NCBI RefSeq assembly: GCF_002608565.1
Contig: NZ_LIXM01000004.1
Span: forward strand, 62,001 to 126,000
Origin: Vibrio sp. PID17_43
Lineage (GTDB): Bacteria; Pseudomonadota; Gammaproteobacteria; Enterobacterales; Vibrionaceae
Direction: 5' to 3'
Length of the DNA stretch: 64,000 nucleotides
Part shown: positions 52,887 to 63,000 of the stretch, in pieces
Layout of the letters: every line of letters begins with the position of its first letter
Numbering within the stretch: position 1 is the stretch's first letter
Notes under the pieces: generated by a model
The model's input: only the letters and a program-made list of their open reading frames with translations
What the model was told of the DNA's origin: nothing
Database searches by the model: none
Translations under genes and position numbers: made by a program

Positions 52887-54956
52887 ATGGCGCCAGTTCA
52901 ATATTGGATAGACGCTATGCACGCACAATCTGAATTCCTTTCTCAACTGCAGTTTCAATCTCGACTCGCTTTTCAGCGTACTGGTGTGGTTCTTCAAGGT
53001 GATGCAACTTGGCAAGATGAGTTGATTTCGTTTTTTTATCAAACTAAAAAACCAACACAGCAAGAACAATGGTTCTGTGTTGGGAATTGGCGGTTGGATG
53101 ATGCCCTTTGCGTAAACTCGAAACAGGGCAATATGTTACTTGGGAGAGAGTGCGACGTATTGTTATTTGATGCGAGAGAAGAGTTTGATGCGAACAGCTT
53201 TACTGCATCTCTGGGTGCGTTAGTTGGTGGAGGTTTGCTGATTGTTGTTACTCGAGAGCAAGAGATAATGAATCAAGCGCAGCGGTGGATGCAAATTCAG
53301 TGGCAGAAGTTGGTCGTTATTGAACAAAATCATCCACTACCCAAACTCCCACCGTTTACTCACACACCAAGAGAAACCCAGTATACCGAACAGGCCAAAG
53401 CGATTTCTCTTGTTGAGAATGTCGTGAATGGGCACCGCAAACGACCGCTCGTACTAACGGCCGATCGTGGGCGAGGAAAAAGCAGTGCATTAGGAATGGC
53501 TTGTGCGCGACTGCTTCAGCAGAAACCGTTGAAAATTTTACTTACAGCGCCTTCGATTAAAGCGGTCGAACCCGTCTATCAACATGCATTGCGTTTGCTT
53601 GAGAGCGCACAACGCATAAAGAAAGACAGATTAGAAATTGGCTTGGGTTACATTCAATTTGTCGCGCCAGATGATTTATTATCTTCATTGCCGGATTGCG
53701 ATCTACTTTTGATTGATGAAGCCGCTGCTATTCCTGTGCCGTTGCTCAAACAAATTACCGTTCACTATCATCGTTTAGTGTTTTCTAGCACGATACATGG
53801 TTATGAAGGTTGTGGAAGAGGATTCTCACTTAAGTTTGTTGAGTGGTTAAACACGCAAAGACCAGGGATGAAAACCTGCCATCTGCAACAACCGATCCGT
53901 TGGTCTGCAAACGACAAACTAGAGTCGTGGTTGTATCAGGCGTTTTTGTTGAACGCTGAGTTGACAGATATCGACGCGGTTAAAAACGATGACATCTTAT
54001 TGTCCAAAGTCGGCAAATCCGAGTTGGTTTCTAATCCTTCCGTTTTGAATGCGTGTTTTGCTCTACTGGTTAATGCCCACTATCAGACATCCCCAAATGA
54101 TTTAATTCACCTGCTGCAAGACGAAAGTTGCGAGGTTCATATTGCAAAAAAACAAGAGCACATTATTGGTGTCGTGCTCACGGTAGAAGAAGGTAATCTT
54201 GATGATGAACTGATTCGTGATGTTCAGCTTGGAAAGCGTCGGCCAAAAGGGCATTTAGCGCCAATTACGATTGTTAACCAACTGGGCTACCCGCAAGTTG
54301 GGAAGCTTTCAACTCAGCGTATTATGCGTATTGCGGTTCATCCCAAATTGCAAGGTAATGGTATTGGCCAGTCTATTTTGAAACAATTCGAACAGTCGCT
54401 TGCCCCACACATTTCTTATCTCTCCACTAGTTTTGGTGCGACTGAGGAGTTAATCCACTTCTGGCAGAAGTCGGGTTATCAAGCGATTCGTTTGGGTACA
54501 ATGCGTGATGCGGCGAGTGGGTGCTATTCGTTGTTAATGGTCAGGTCGTGTGGTCCATCAACCCAACCTTGGATTCAACAAGCGGAGATGTTGTACAAGG
54601 AGCTTCTCTCTTCGACCACGAATCAGGTTTATCCAAAATTAGAACCTGCACTATTTCGCGCTCTATTTTGGTATCCCTTTGGTGGCATTCAATTGCATCC
54701 TATCAAGCTTAATTTGATTTCTTGCTATACCCAAGGTGGGAACAGTTATGAATCTGTTTCAGTTTGGATTCAGCAATGGTTACTTCTGAATGGGCTTGAG
54801 GCGGTATCTGATTTTGTTATTGCTAAAGTATTTTTTGCTCAAGATTGGAGTGAATGCGCGAAACAGTTTGGGTATTCTGGCCGTAAACAAGCTGAGCAGA
54901 AATTTCGCCAAGAATTAAAAAATTGCTTTCAAAATTTACAGTGTAAATACGATTAA
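52887..54956 (+). CDS. tmcA: tRNA(Met) cytidine acetyltransferase TmcA
   Basis: 689 residues (E. coli 671). It makes N4-acetylcytidine at the wobble base of elongator tRNA(Met) using acetyl-CoA and ATP. Domains: an N-terminal DUF1726 part, a RecD-like helicase module with Walker A ADRGRGKSS (about 193-201) and Walker B LLLIDEAAAIP, a GNAT module with RIAVHPKLQGNGIGQSIL and STSFGATEELIHFWQKSGY, and a tRNA-binding tail. The start at 52887 is preferred; an internal ATG at 52917 is possible. The last codons overlap a parS2 site. Confidence 0.94.
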   Translation: MAPVQYWIDAMHAQSEFLSQLQFQSRLAFQRTGVVLQGDATWQDELISFFYQTKKPTQQEQWFCVGNWRLDDALCVNSKQGNMLLGRECDVLLFDAREEFDANSFTASLGALVGGGLLIVVTREQEIMNQAQRWMQIQWQKLVVIEQNHPLPKLPPFTHTPRETQYTEQAKAISLVENVVNGHRKRPLVLTADRGRGKSSALGMACARLLQQKPLKILLTAPSIKAVEPVYQHALRLLESAQRIKKDRLEIGLGYIQFVAPDDLLSSLPDCDLLLIDEAAAIPVPLLKQITVHYHRLVFSSTIHGYEGCGRGFSLKFVEWLNTQRPGMKTCHLQQPIRWSANDKLESWLYQAFLLNAELTDIDAVKNDDILLSKVGKSELVSNPSVLNACFALLVNAHYQTSPNDLIHLLQDESCEVHIAKKQEHIIGVVLTVEEGNLDDELIRDVQLGKRRPKGHLAPITIVNQLGYPQVGKLSTQRIMRIAVHPKLQGNGIGQSILKQFEQSLAPHISYLSTSFGATEELIHFWQKSGYQAIRLGTMRDAASGCYSLLMVRSCGPSTQPWIQQAEMLYKELLSSTTNQVYPKLEPALFRALFWYPFGGIQLHPIKLNLISCYTQGGNSYESVSVWIQQWLLLNGLEAVSDFVIAKVFFAQDWSECAKQFGYSGRKQAEQKFRQELKNCFQNLQCKYD

Positions 54957-55079
54957 GTGTAAATTTACACTGTAAAGGTAAACGAAAGAAGGAGAGGGTT
55001 TACACTGTAAATCCTCTTTTTTTATATTACGGTAACTCCGTCCCAAGAGATTGACTGCTGGTGAAGTTTACATTGTAAA
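54936..55079. other. cluster of four parS2 centromere sites
   Basis: Exact 13-mers TTTACANTGTAAA at 54936-54948 (in the tmcA 3' end), 54964-54976, 54999-55011 and 55067-55079. The spacings of 28, 35 and 68 bp make this the densest ParB2 loading zone in the window. The remainder of 54957-55268 has no gene. Confidence 0.92.
54994..55024 (+). terminator. tmcA terminator whose stem is a parS2 site
   Basis: GAGG-G-TTTACACTGTAAA-T-CCTC followed by eight T. The palindromic parS2 core plus flanking GAGG/CCTC forms the terminator stem, so one element has two roles. Confidence 0.7.
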
Positions 55080-55268
55080 TGACCTTGTTATAAAACAGAC
55101 GGTGAGTGCTTTCTTACGAAAAGAAAATTGCGCCTCTCGCAAAACGGTAAGAAGAAAAGCAAGATTTCGTCTTTAGTGATGTGAGCCTGATTATGAACAA
55201 GCGGCTGTTTGTGGGCAATGAGAATTTGGTTAGACTGAAGCTGTGGATGAAACGCGAATGGTTTGGGT

Positions 55269-56945
55269 ATGTGGAAGCTGTGTCTTGAGTGGTCAGAAGA
55301 CAAAACAAAAATTTTTGCCCGTCTTCCGGGAGATGTTGATCTTGGAAGTGAGCTAAACCTTAAAGAGTTACCGGAACAACTTCTATCGATGTCAGCAACG
55401 AATGTGTTTGTTGATGAGGAAGCAGTTATTAGGTTTATTAATTGTGCGCGAGAACGTAAGTCTGAGGCGTACGATGGAATGTTGATTGCAGCAATGAAGA
55501 ACGCTCGTGTGGATGTCGAGCTTACCAACAATGACATGTTAGCTTGTATGATAGTGACTGGTGCGTATGGCGGACGAGGATTACGTGGCGCGGAAATAGT
55601 GCAAGCGTTAACAAACGCGAGAGTCAAGAAAGGCATCAACAAGCTAGCCTTAAAGAAAGTGATGGTGGTCAGCAACCAACTTAAGCCAGGGGAGACATTT
55701 TCTCAGCCTGTCGCTATCGGTAAACAAGCGATTAAAGGTAAGGACGCGTGTTTCACTCCACTTGTCAAAGATATCGCCAAACGGATTCTAAAACCCAAAC
55801 AAGGCCAAGCCGCTAGCGAAAAAATGGATTTGCGAAACTTAGGCGAAACCATCGCTGTGGATATTGGTGATGAGGTTATGCGTCGTACGCCAGCTACTAA
55901 GGGTACACCCGGTTATACGGTTCAAGGTCGTATCATTCCACCACAAGCTGGAAAAGACAGCCCAATGAAGGCCGGTAAGGGGACTCAAATTTGTAAAGAT
56001 GATCCCAACTTACTCGTTGCGACCGTTTCGGGAACCCCGCTCATTAAGGATAAAACGATAGAAGTGGACAATGCACTTTGCCTGAATAGTGTGGGCGTAA
56101 ATACCGGACACGTGAATTTTAAAGGCAATGTGATCATCGGCGGTAATATTGAATCAGGTATGATAGTACAAGCGACGGGCTCGATTACTGTCGGTGGGTT
56201 TATTGAATCGGCGAGTGTCCAAGCGCAGGGTGATATTCAAGTAGGAAAAGGCATTATCGGACACACGGTGAGTGACGGACAGCCAAAGAGTTGCAAGATT
56301 CAAAGCAAAGGTTCAATTCGTGCGAATTACGCTCAGTATTGTGACTTGCATGCATTTAAAGATATTGATTTAGCCGTACACAGCATGAACAATACCATTC
56401 ATTGCGGGCGTAATCTCACCGTTTTGGATGCCCGTGGCGCCCACGGTACATTGAGTGGTGGCGAGGCAAAGGTCGGTGCAAAAGTGTTGTGTTCTCAACT
56501 TGGTGTAGAAGGCGATACGGCAACGAAAGTAGAAGCGTTTGCTAGTTATTTTGGGTTCAAAGAACGTATTGCTCATTTGAAAGAGACATACAAGCAGGCG
56601 CAAGAGGGAACGATGGATGTGATTCGAAAAGAGCTCGAATTTAAAAAACGTCCTAAATTGGAGCGGTCTGAGAACGAACTACATCAAATTGAACAGGCGA
56701 AAGTGGCGAACAATGCGCGCCTTGATGAAGTACGACAAAAGCTGGAACACACTGAGACCGAATTTGAGTTGGCGCTTGAAGACTGTATCGTGGAGGCAAA
56801 AGATAAGGTCTTTACCCGCGTAACGGTGAAGTTTGGTGACGAGCACGTGATAACTAAACGTGCGTACGGTGGTTGCACCTTTAGCTTCAATCAATACGAA
56901 ATTAGAGTTTCAGCGACGTTTGATGAAGAAGATATAGCGGTTTGA
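55269..56945 (+). CDS. FapA-family (DUF342) polymer-forming protein
   Basis: 558 residues from ATG 55269 (MWKLCLEWSEDKTKIF); an in-frame TTG two codons earlier is possible and no clear ribosome site is seen. The N-terminal part (about 1-170) is variable. The central beta-helix (about 250-400) has repeated V..G.V...V.I.GNIE-type turns, typical of DUF342, and a coiled coil follows (about 430-510). Related proteins in vibrios are annotated FapA; the role is unclear, possibly flagellar, envelope or scaffold. It is transcribed away from the parS2 cluster. Confidence 0.85.
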   Translation: MWKLCLEWSEDKTKIFARLPGDVDLGSELNLKELPEQLLSMSATNVFVDEEAVIRFINCARERKSEAYDGMLIAAMKNARVDVELTNNDMLACMIVTGAYGGRGLRGAEIVQALTNARVKKGINKLALKKVMVVSNQLKPGETFSQPVAIGKQAIKGKDACFTPLVKDIAKRILKPKQGQAASEKMDLRNLGETIAVDIGDEVMRRTPATKGTPGYTVQGRIIPPQAGKDSPMKAGKGTQICKDDPNLLVATVSGTPLIKDKTIEVDNALCLNSVGVNTGHVNFKGNVIIGGNIESGMIVQATGSITVGGFIESASVQAQGDIQVGKGIIGHTVSDGQPKSCKIQSKGSIRANYAQYCDLHAFKDIDLAVHSMNNTIHCGRNLTVLDARGAHGTLSGGEAKVGAKVLCSQLGVEGDTATKVEAFASYFGFKERIAHLKETYKQAQEGTMDVIRKELEFKKRPKLERSENELHQIEQAKVANNARLDEVRQKLEHTETEFELALEDCIVEAKDKVFTRVTVKFGDEHVITKRAYGGCTFSFNQYEIRVSATFDEEDIAV

Positions 56946-57545
56946 TCCATTCATTTAGCACTCTTCGGTAAAAGAGCGTATTAACATCGGCACTGCAAAT
57001 AACCTTCATCGCTTTCTTGATATGGTCTAGTGGCCAGTTCCACCATTGTATTTCTAGTCGCTTAATGATAGTCGCTTCATCGACGCGTTGTCGTACTACG
57101 TGGTTATTTCCGACCACGATTGACTAAGGTGGCACATTTTTGGTGATAACCGCACGCGCCCCAATGACGCACCCATGCCCAATATTTACGCCTGGCATGA
57201 TCATCGCATCTGTACCAAACCAGACATCATTGCCGATAATTGTATAACCTGTTCGTTCGAAGCCACTTTGAACATCGTCTCCAAACTCATCTGGTGAGAA
57301 GGTGAATGTTGAAATTCAATCAACGCGATGACCTGATTGCCTGCTATCAAAACCGTTGCTTCGAAAGCGAATGAGTAAAACTTACCAATGATAAGTTTAT
57401 CGATCTCTCCGAATATATCACTTTGCCATACTTCTTGCGTGACGTTATCAGCGAGTAAATTACGGTTGGCATGATCTCTGAATGACTTTCCGTGTTAAAA
57501 GTCAGACCAATTGCTATATTCGCCGACGATAATATTGGGATTAGA
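56946..57545 (-). pseudogene. catB-like xenobiotic acetyltransferase remnant
   Basis: The minus strand reads as type B chloramphenicol acetyltransferase in fragments: NPNIIVGEYSNWSDF then a stop, DKLIIGKFYSFAFEATVLIAGNQ, a frameshift, GYTIIGNDVWFGTDAMIMPGVNIGHGCVIGARAVITKNVPP, a stop, then RQRVDEATIIKRLEIQWWNWPLDHIKKAM. The hexapeptide-repeat order matches CatB. At least two stops and two frameshifts rule out function. The reading may run slightly into the 3' end of the FapA gene on the opposite strand. Confidence 0.85.
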
Positions 57546-58169
57546 AATATTATCTTTGATCACTTACCTTACTAACCAAGAATAAAAAACTCATTTACTT
57601 TTTCTCGACACTTTTCGACACTTTTCGATGGTTCGATTTTAGTGCTTCTATGTCCTTTATTATATAAACCCAAATCAAGCACTCGAGCTTATCGACATGG
57701 TGTGGTTAGTGAAGCAATCTTATAGTTGATAGAAGGGTATGAGTTAGAGTGTCATGAATTACGTTGGTACGCTCTGTGTTCGCTTACAGCGGACTTTAAC
57801 CATGACGAAGGCGTATACATCCAATGTTCCTTATTCCGTGGTGACTGATAAAGAACGGAGTGAAGGGATAAATTTACACTGTAAACTATACACAAATAAT
57901 GCTCACTGAACTAAACACCTTGCAATCTAACGTTTAGTCTTCATTTCGTTTGTCGTTGTGGTGGGTTAAACGGAAAACGCCAATAACCTATTGAGAAGCC
58001 ATAGATATTCTTATTTACTATCGCTGCTATAATCAAACCGTTATGAATACCACGTTTTAGCGGCTTGCGAGGCTAGCAGAATAAATGGTTTGATTGGCAC
58101 TGGTTCACAATTGAAAACCGTCAACAGAGGCCAAGATCTATTTAAGTACGTTCAGGAGAACAAAAAAAT
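57546..58169. other. 624-bp non-coding region with parS2 and an unidentified remnant
   Basis: A plus-strand frame near 57684-57848 has protein-like wording (AYRHGVVSEAI, a TAG, then LIEGYELECHELRWYALCSLTADFNHDEGVYIQCSLF) and looks like a worn gene fragment of unknown family. A parS2 site lies just after it. Nothing else is recognised. Confidence 0.35.
57873..57885. other. parS2 site in the decay zone
   Basis: TTTACACTGTAAA, exact consensus, about 2.8 kb beyond the tmcA cluster. Confidence 0.88.
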
Positions 58170-59186
58170 ATGGATGTAAAAAACGATTCTAAAGAAAGTT
58201 CATTGTATGCCTTGTCGCTTCTTTTTTGTCAGTCGGCGTAAATGCAGGAACCATGGTGGAGGGAAGCGCTCTTGCTGCCGAACAACATTGAGTTCGTGCG
58301 AATGATGCGTAAGACGCAACTTAAGATCCCGCTAAGGCAAAAGGCCTGCCAGAAATGCACGTAATACGTGACTTGTTTGAAGGGCTTGTGATTTAAGATC
58401 GTGATGGCAACCTCGTTCCAGGAGTTGCGAACCGTGGGAAACAAAAGACAACCAAACGTGTGTTTTTCACCTAAGTAAAGATGCAAAATGGTCTAACGGT
58501 GATGCCTGTTACATCCGACGATTTTGTTTATGCCTTGAGGCGAGCGCTTGATCCAAAATTAGCCTCACACAATGTTTGGTACTTAAAACTGACCAAAATT
58601 AAAAATACTGCTGATGTGGCGGAAGGGAAAAAGCCTTTGGAAGCGCTTGGTATCACCGCGGTCGACAAGCATACTGTCTGCTTTGAGTTAGAGGGTAAGG
58701 TGCCATATTTTATCGTGATGTCATTACTAACGGCGTGACACAAGTTGGTCACTTACCGGCGTACACTTTTGCTCATCAATATACGGCTGGATTTGACGCG
58801 ACCACGCCTGAGTACAGTCGATGGACACAATCAGAACGAGATGAAAAGGCGCGTCAATTATTGAGTAATACAGGCTACGGTGACGATAATCCGCTCGACT
58901 TTACGTTATTGTACAACACCAGTGAAGCAAACAAATTGATTGCCATTGCTTCAATGCTGAAGAAAATTTTAGGTGCGAGTGTCAACTTAGAGAATCAAGA
59001 ATGGAATTCGTATCTAGTGGCGCGCAAGCCGGGCGATTTTGATGTGATGCGAGCGTGGTGATTACAATGAAGCATCAACGTTCTTGAGTTTGTTGAGTTC
59101 TGGATCGTCGGGCAACTTTGCACGTTATTGTAGTGATAAATACGACGAGATAATGAATGCTGCTCTCGCGGCGGCCGATGAAAAAA
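58170..59186 (+). pseudogene. oppA-like peptide-binding protein remnant
   Basis: AGGAG and an ATG at 58170 remain, but the frame breaks at once. Recognisable OppA pieces follow in different frames: GLPEMHV then RDLFEGLVI-like sequence, then SDDFVYALRRALDPKLASHN...VDKHTVCFELEGKVPYFIV. After an internal deletion come PAYTFAHQYTAGFDATTPEYSRWTQSER and LLYNTSEANKLIAIASMLKKILGASVNLENQEWNSYL, then NEASTFLSLL. The last part ends at the mscS terminator, so the C-terminus is lost. Several frameshifts and two deletions are visible. Confidence 0.85.
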
Positions 59187-59211
59187 GCCCCAATCGGATA
59201 ACCGTTGGGGC
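59181..59211 (-). terminator. intrinsic terminator of the mscS-like gene
   Basis: On the minus strand GCCCCAA and TTGGGGC form a 7-bp stem followed by six T, 12 bp after the stop. It also marks the point where the oppA remnant is cut off. Confidence 0.85.
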
Positions 59212-59222
59212 TTTTGTAATTA

Positions 59223-59825
59223 TTAGCGGATATTTTGTTTTCTTCGAGTATAAATTCGAGAGGTCGATTTTTGTGTATCTGGCTTGGGGGCAGTCAGTTT
59301 TAGTACGGCTTTTTGTAGCATTAAATTATTTGGATAAGTAATCAGGTTGCCGTTGTCGTGCTTTATTAACACGTGGAACATACTGATTTCTTGGATCTCG
59401 CCACAAATATCTTCGTCTTTATCCACGACTTTGATTCGATCTCCAACACGGTAAGGAAACACAAAGAAGATAAGGAAACTGGCCGTTATATTGCTAAGAA
59501 TCGACCATTGTGCGATGAATGCTACCCCTAAGACCGCAAAGATCGAAGATAGAAATAGGGATACATCACCGTATCCGATGCCGGCCACTATCGCAAAAAG
59601 TGATGCGAACAGGAACAAAAAGGTCACATTGAAGCAGCGTTGGATAAAGCTAAGTCGGGCTTTATTTACGCCTTTCGACTTGGCCAAATTAAGGATTGCG
59701 CGATTCGCGATCTTTTTCAGTACCTGGTAAGCAATTAAAATAATGATGGCCATCAATACCTTATAACCGACAGATCCTGCGGTAAAGTACTGGCCAATTT
59801 GTTCTAGGTGGATCCAATGATTCAT
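59223..59825 (-). CDS. small MscS-family mechanosensitive channel
   Basis: 200 residues: three membrane helices (about 20-40, 62-85, 88-112) and a short cytoplasmic beta domain. The pore helix and following MscS signature are clear: FLIFFVFPYRVGDRIKVVDKDEDICGEIQEISMFHVLIKHDNGNLITYPNN. It is shorter than E. coli MscS (286) because the C-terminal cage domain is missing. It is likely a pressure-release or ion channel of the inner membrane. It stands alone. Confidence 0.88.
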   Translation of the reverse strand: MNHWIHLEQIGQYFTAGSVGYKVLMAIIILIAYQVLKKIANRAILNLAKSKGVNKARLSFIQRCFNVTFLFLFASLFAIVAGIGYGDVSLFLSSIFAVLGVAFIAQWSILSNITASFLIFFVFPYRVGDRIKVVDKDEDICGEIQEISMFHVLIKHDNGNLITYPNNLMLQKAVLKLTAPKPDTQKSTSRIYTRRKQNIR

Positions 59826-59975
59826 TTAATTAGATGAAAGAAAATTATAAAGTCACGTTTTATAGCCTATTTTTGCTTCCAAGTAACCACAAATTTATGG
59901 CGTCAGCCAATAGCCGTCACGTAGTAGCTTGCAGTACAAGGTTTGATATTCAACCCACTGAATGTTAACGTAATG

Positions 59976-60011
59976 TTGTGTTTGTTGTGTTTGTTGTGTT
60001 TGTTGAGTTTA
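59976..60011 (+). repeat. 9-bp tandem repeat before the sensor kinase start
   Basis: TTGTGTTTG occurs three times perfectly (59976-60002), then once degenerately (TTGAGTTTA), ending 2 bp before the ATG at 60014. The unit length of nine would not shift a reading frame but could alter spacing in the leader. Confidence 0.7.
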
Positions 60012-60013
60012 TT

Positions 60014-63000
60014 ATGCGAAGGTTTCTGAAGGCGCTAGTGTTATTCATATTGGTTGCGTGGCCCATTGTCGTATCCGCTTATAACGATAGTCAGCGACTG
60101 GCACAGCATGTTGGTTTGGACGCAAATAACATTTCCACAATCATGTTTGATCACAAAGGTTTTATGTGGATTGGTACGCAACATGGGCTATACGTTTATG
60201 ATGGCTATCAACTTCAGGATTTTAAGCCAAACTTTAATGATCCGGGTTCAATAAATGCGATTGATATTCGTAACTTATACCAAAGTAAAGACAACAAGAT
60301 CTGGGTCTCTACCAATAGTGGTGGCTTAAGTTGCTTTAATCTAGCGACGAATACCTTTACAAATTTTAGGCACGACTCTAACGACAGTAATTCGATCAGT
60401 AATGATAGCGTTTATGACGTTATTGACGGTCCGGATGGTCATCTTTGGGTCGCGACACAGATAGGTTTAAACAGACTAAACAGAAGTACGGGAAAAATCA
60501 CTCGTTTTTATAAGCAGCAAAGTAATGTTCACTCACTTCCTAGTGACTATGTCTATAAATTATTTGCAGATAGCAAAGAACGACTTTGGGTCGGCACGTT
60601 AGGCGGAGGGTTGGCTTATTGGCAAGAGGAGAGTCAGAGCTTTGTCTCGTTTGATCTCGGTGATGGGGTTGATGACGTTTTTTCTATCGAAGAGGATGAT
60701 TCCGAAAATTTGTGGATAGGCACAAGGGAAGGATTATTCAAAGTTGACTTAAATAATATGCAGTCAAATGAGATAGAACTCACCTCGTTAATGAAAAATA
60801 AGTTAGCGATTATCTCATTGCATTATGCGGGAAATCACAAGCTTCTTCTTGGAACGTATAAAAATGGGTTGCTGGCTTATGACGTAAGAAATCATAGGTT
60901 ATCGAGCAAACATGTCAGGCAATCGATTGAGTCTGATGCCGTCACAAGTATTATTGAAAACGAGCAAGGTGAGTTGTTTTTCTCAACATGGGGCAATGGC
61001 CTGCACCTTTTAAATGGTCAATTGGCAGAGGTTTTCTTTAACAAAGAGATAGATGACCATTGGTTCTCAATGCGAGATGTCAGTGCAGTACTGGCGGATC
61101 CGCAAGAGAATATCGTTTGGTTAGGGTCAATAACGCAAGGTTTGCACAAGATTGAAAAACATTCAGGTGAATGGATTAAAACTCACGCCGATTTGCCTAA
61201 CGTTGATGTAAACAGCATTTTTAGTATCGAAAAAGCGGCAAATAATGATCTGTTTGTTGGTACTTCAAGTGGTCTTTGGCATTTATCTGCCCAAGGTGAA
61301 ACACTCCACTTCTTTCAACATGACGCGAGTGAACAAAAATCGATAGGCAAAGGGTTTATCAGAGCGGTTAAGCAAAGTTCTGATGGTAACGTTTGGGTTG
61401 GTATTGGTGGTAGTGGCTTATATAAATATCACATTGATACTAAATCGTTCTCTTCTTATAAGCATGACGCAGAAAATCATCACTCTCTTAGTGGTAACTA
61501 TATCACCGCATTAATGGTTGAGGACGATTATCTTTGGGTTGGTACAAGATCAAATGGCTTAAATCGCTGCCGTGTTATCGGTTGGTACTGTGAAAGGTTT
61601 CTTGTCGATAATAATTATCTAAGTCATTACTATATTTCAGATATTGAAAAGGATGTTAATGGTAATATTTGGATTGGCACCGATGGCGGTGGATTGCACA
61701 AGGTCGTCTACAGAAGTAAGAATGATATTTCCGGGCTTGAAAATATACCCGGCGTGACCTCACCAGGAGAATCGATTAAATCAATATTAAGTCAGGATGA
61801 TGGATCTATTTGGATTGCTACAAATAAAGGGGTCTCAATCTACAGACCGCAACAGCATAGTTTAAAGTTAACCAATAATATATTATCCAATATAGGCTCA
61901 TTTATTATAGGTTCGAAAGCAAAGGATCGGACACATAACTTGTTAGGGGCTCAGAATGGCTTGGCGATTTTAAAAAGAGACAATAACTATTTACCTTCCA
62001 CCTCTTTTCCATTACGTATTACTCGGATCAATCACGATACCTTTTCGAGATCTATTGCTCACTTATCGATCCAAGATGGACAGCAAATATCCATTCCATG
62101 GGGAGGTATGCTAACGGTTGACTTCGCATTGTTGGATTTTAGTGCCACCAAGCATGAATATGAATATAGGTTAACGCCTTCTAGCCATTGGCAAGCCTTA
62201 GAAAACAGAAATCAAATTAATTTTTTTAATGTAGAGCCCGGATCGTATCAACTTGAGGTTAGAGGAAAAGGCAGCAATGGCCGTTGGAGTGAGCCTGCAA
62301 ACTTAAGTATTGATATTGTTCCTCCATGGTGGCGAAATATAAACTATATAGGCCCTCTAGCTTTATTGATTATATTCATCGCGATAAGTTATCACCGGTA
62401 TCATATGGCCAAATGGTTAGCTCACTCTACACGTCTCAATCTTATAAAAGTGCAGAAAGAGTTGGCGATTGATGAGCTTAAGAGTAGGGAAGCAACACTA
62501 AAGGATGCCTATCGAGGAATAAGAGACCTGACAGCAAAAATTCAAAATGCCAAGGAAGAAGAGAGAAAGTCCATTTCAAGAGAGCTGCATGATCAATTTG
62601 GTCAATCTTTGACCGCGACTCAAATCAATTTACAACTATATAAAAAGGAACACCCGGAAAACAGCATCAGAATTGATGATTCGATAAAAATTGTTCAAGC
62701 GATGATAAAGCAGGTACGTAGTATCTCTTTCGATTTAAGACCGAGCATTTTAGATGATGTCGGCTTGATCGCGGCACTAAATAATTTACTCCACAAGATG
62801 TCATTATCTTTGGAACACCCAATAAAATTTGATGCACAAGTTAACTTTCCGATGATTCACTCTCAGCTTGCAACGACGCTGTTTAGAATCATACAAGAGT
62901 CAGTGAATAACGCGATACGTCATTCAAAAGCAACAGAGATTGTGGTTCGTCTCAGCTTTAGCGAAAGCCTTATTACAGCTGAAGTTAAAGATAATGGAAT

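Noticed and set aside
55088..55675. 195-codon minus-strand open frame
   Set aside because: It lies mostly antisense to the FapA-family gene, has low-complexity Ser/Arg-rich wording and no ribosome site; it is a shadow of that gene.
57197..57204. ATGATCAT in the catB remnant
   Set aside because: Single copy in coding-derived sequence (the MIMPG segment), expected by chance and not spaced with other iterons.
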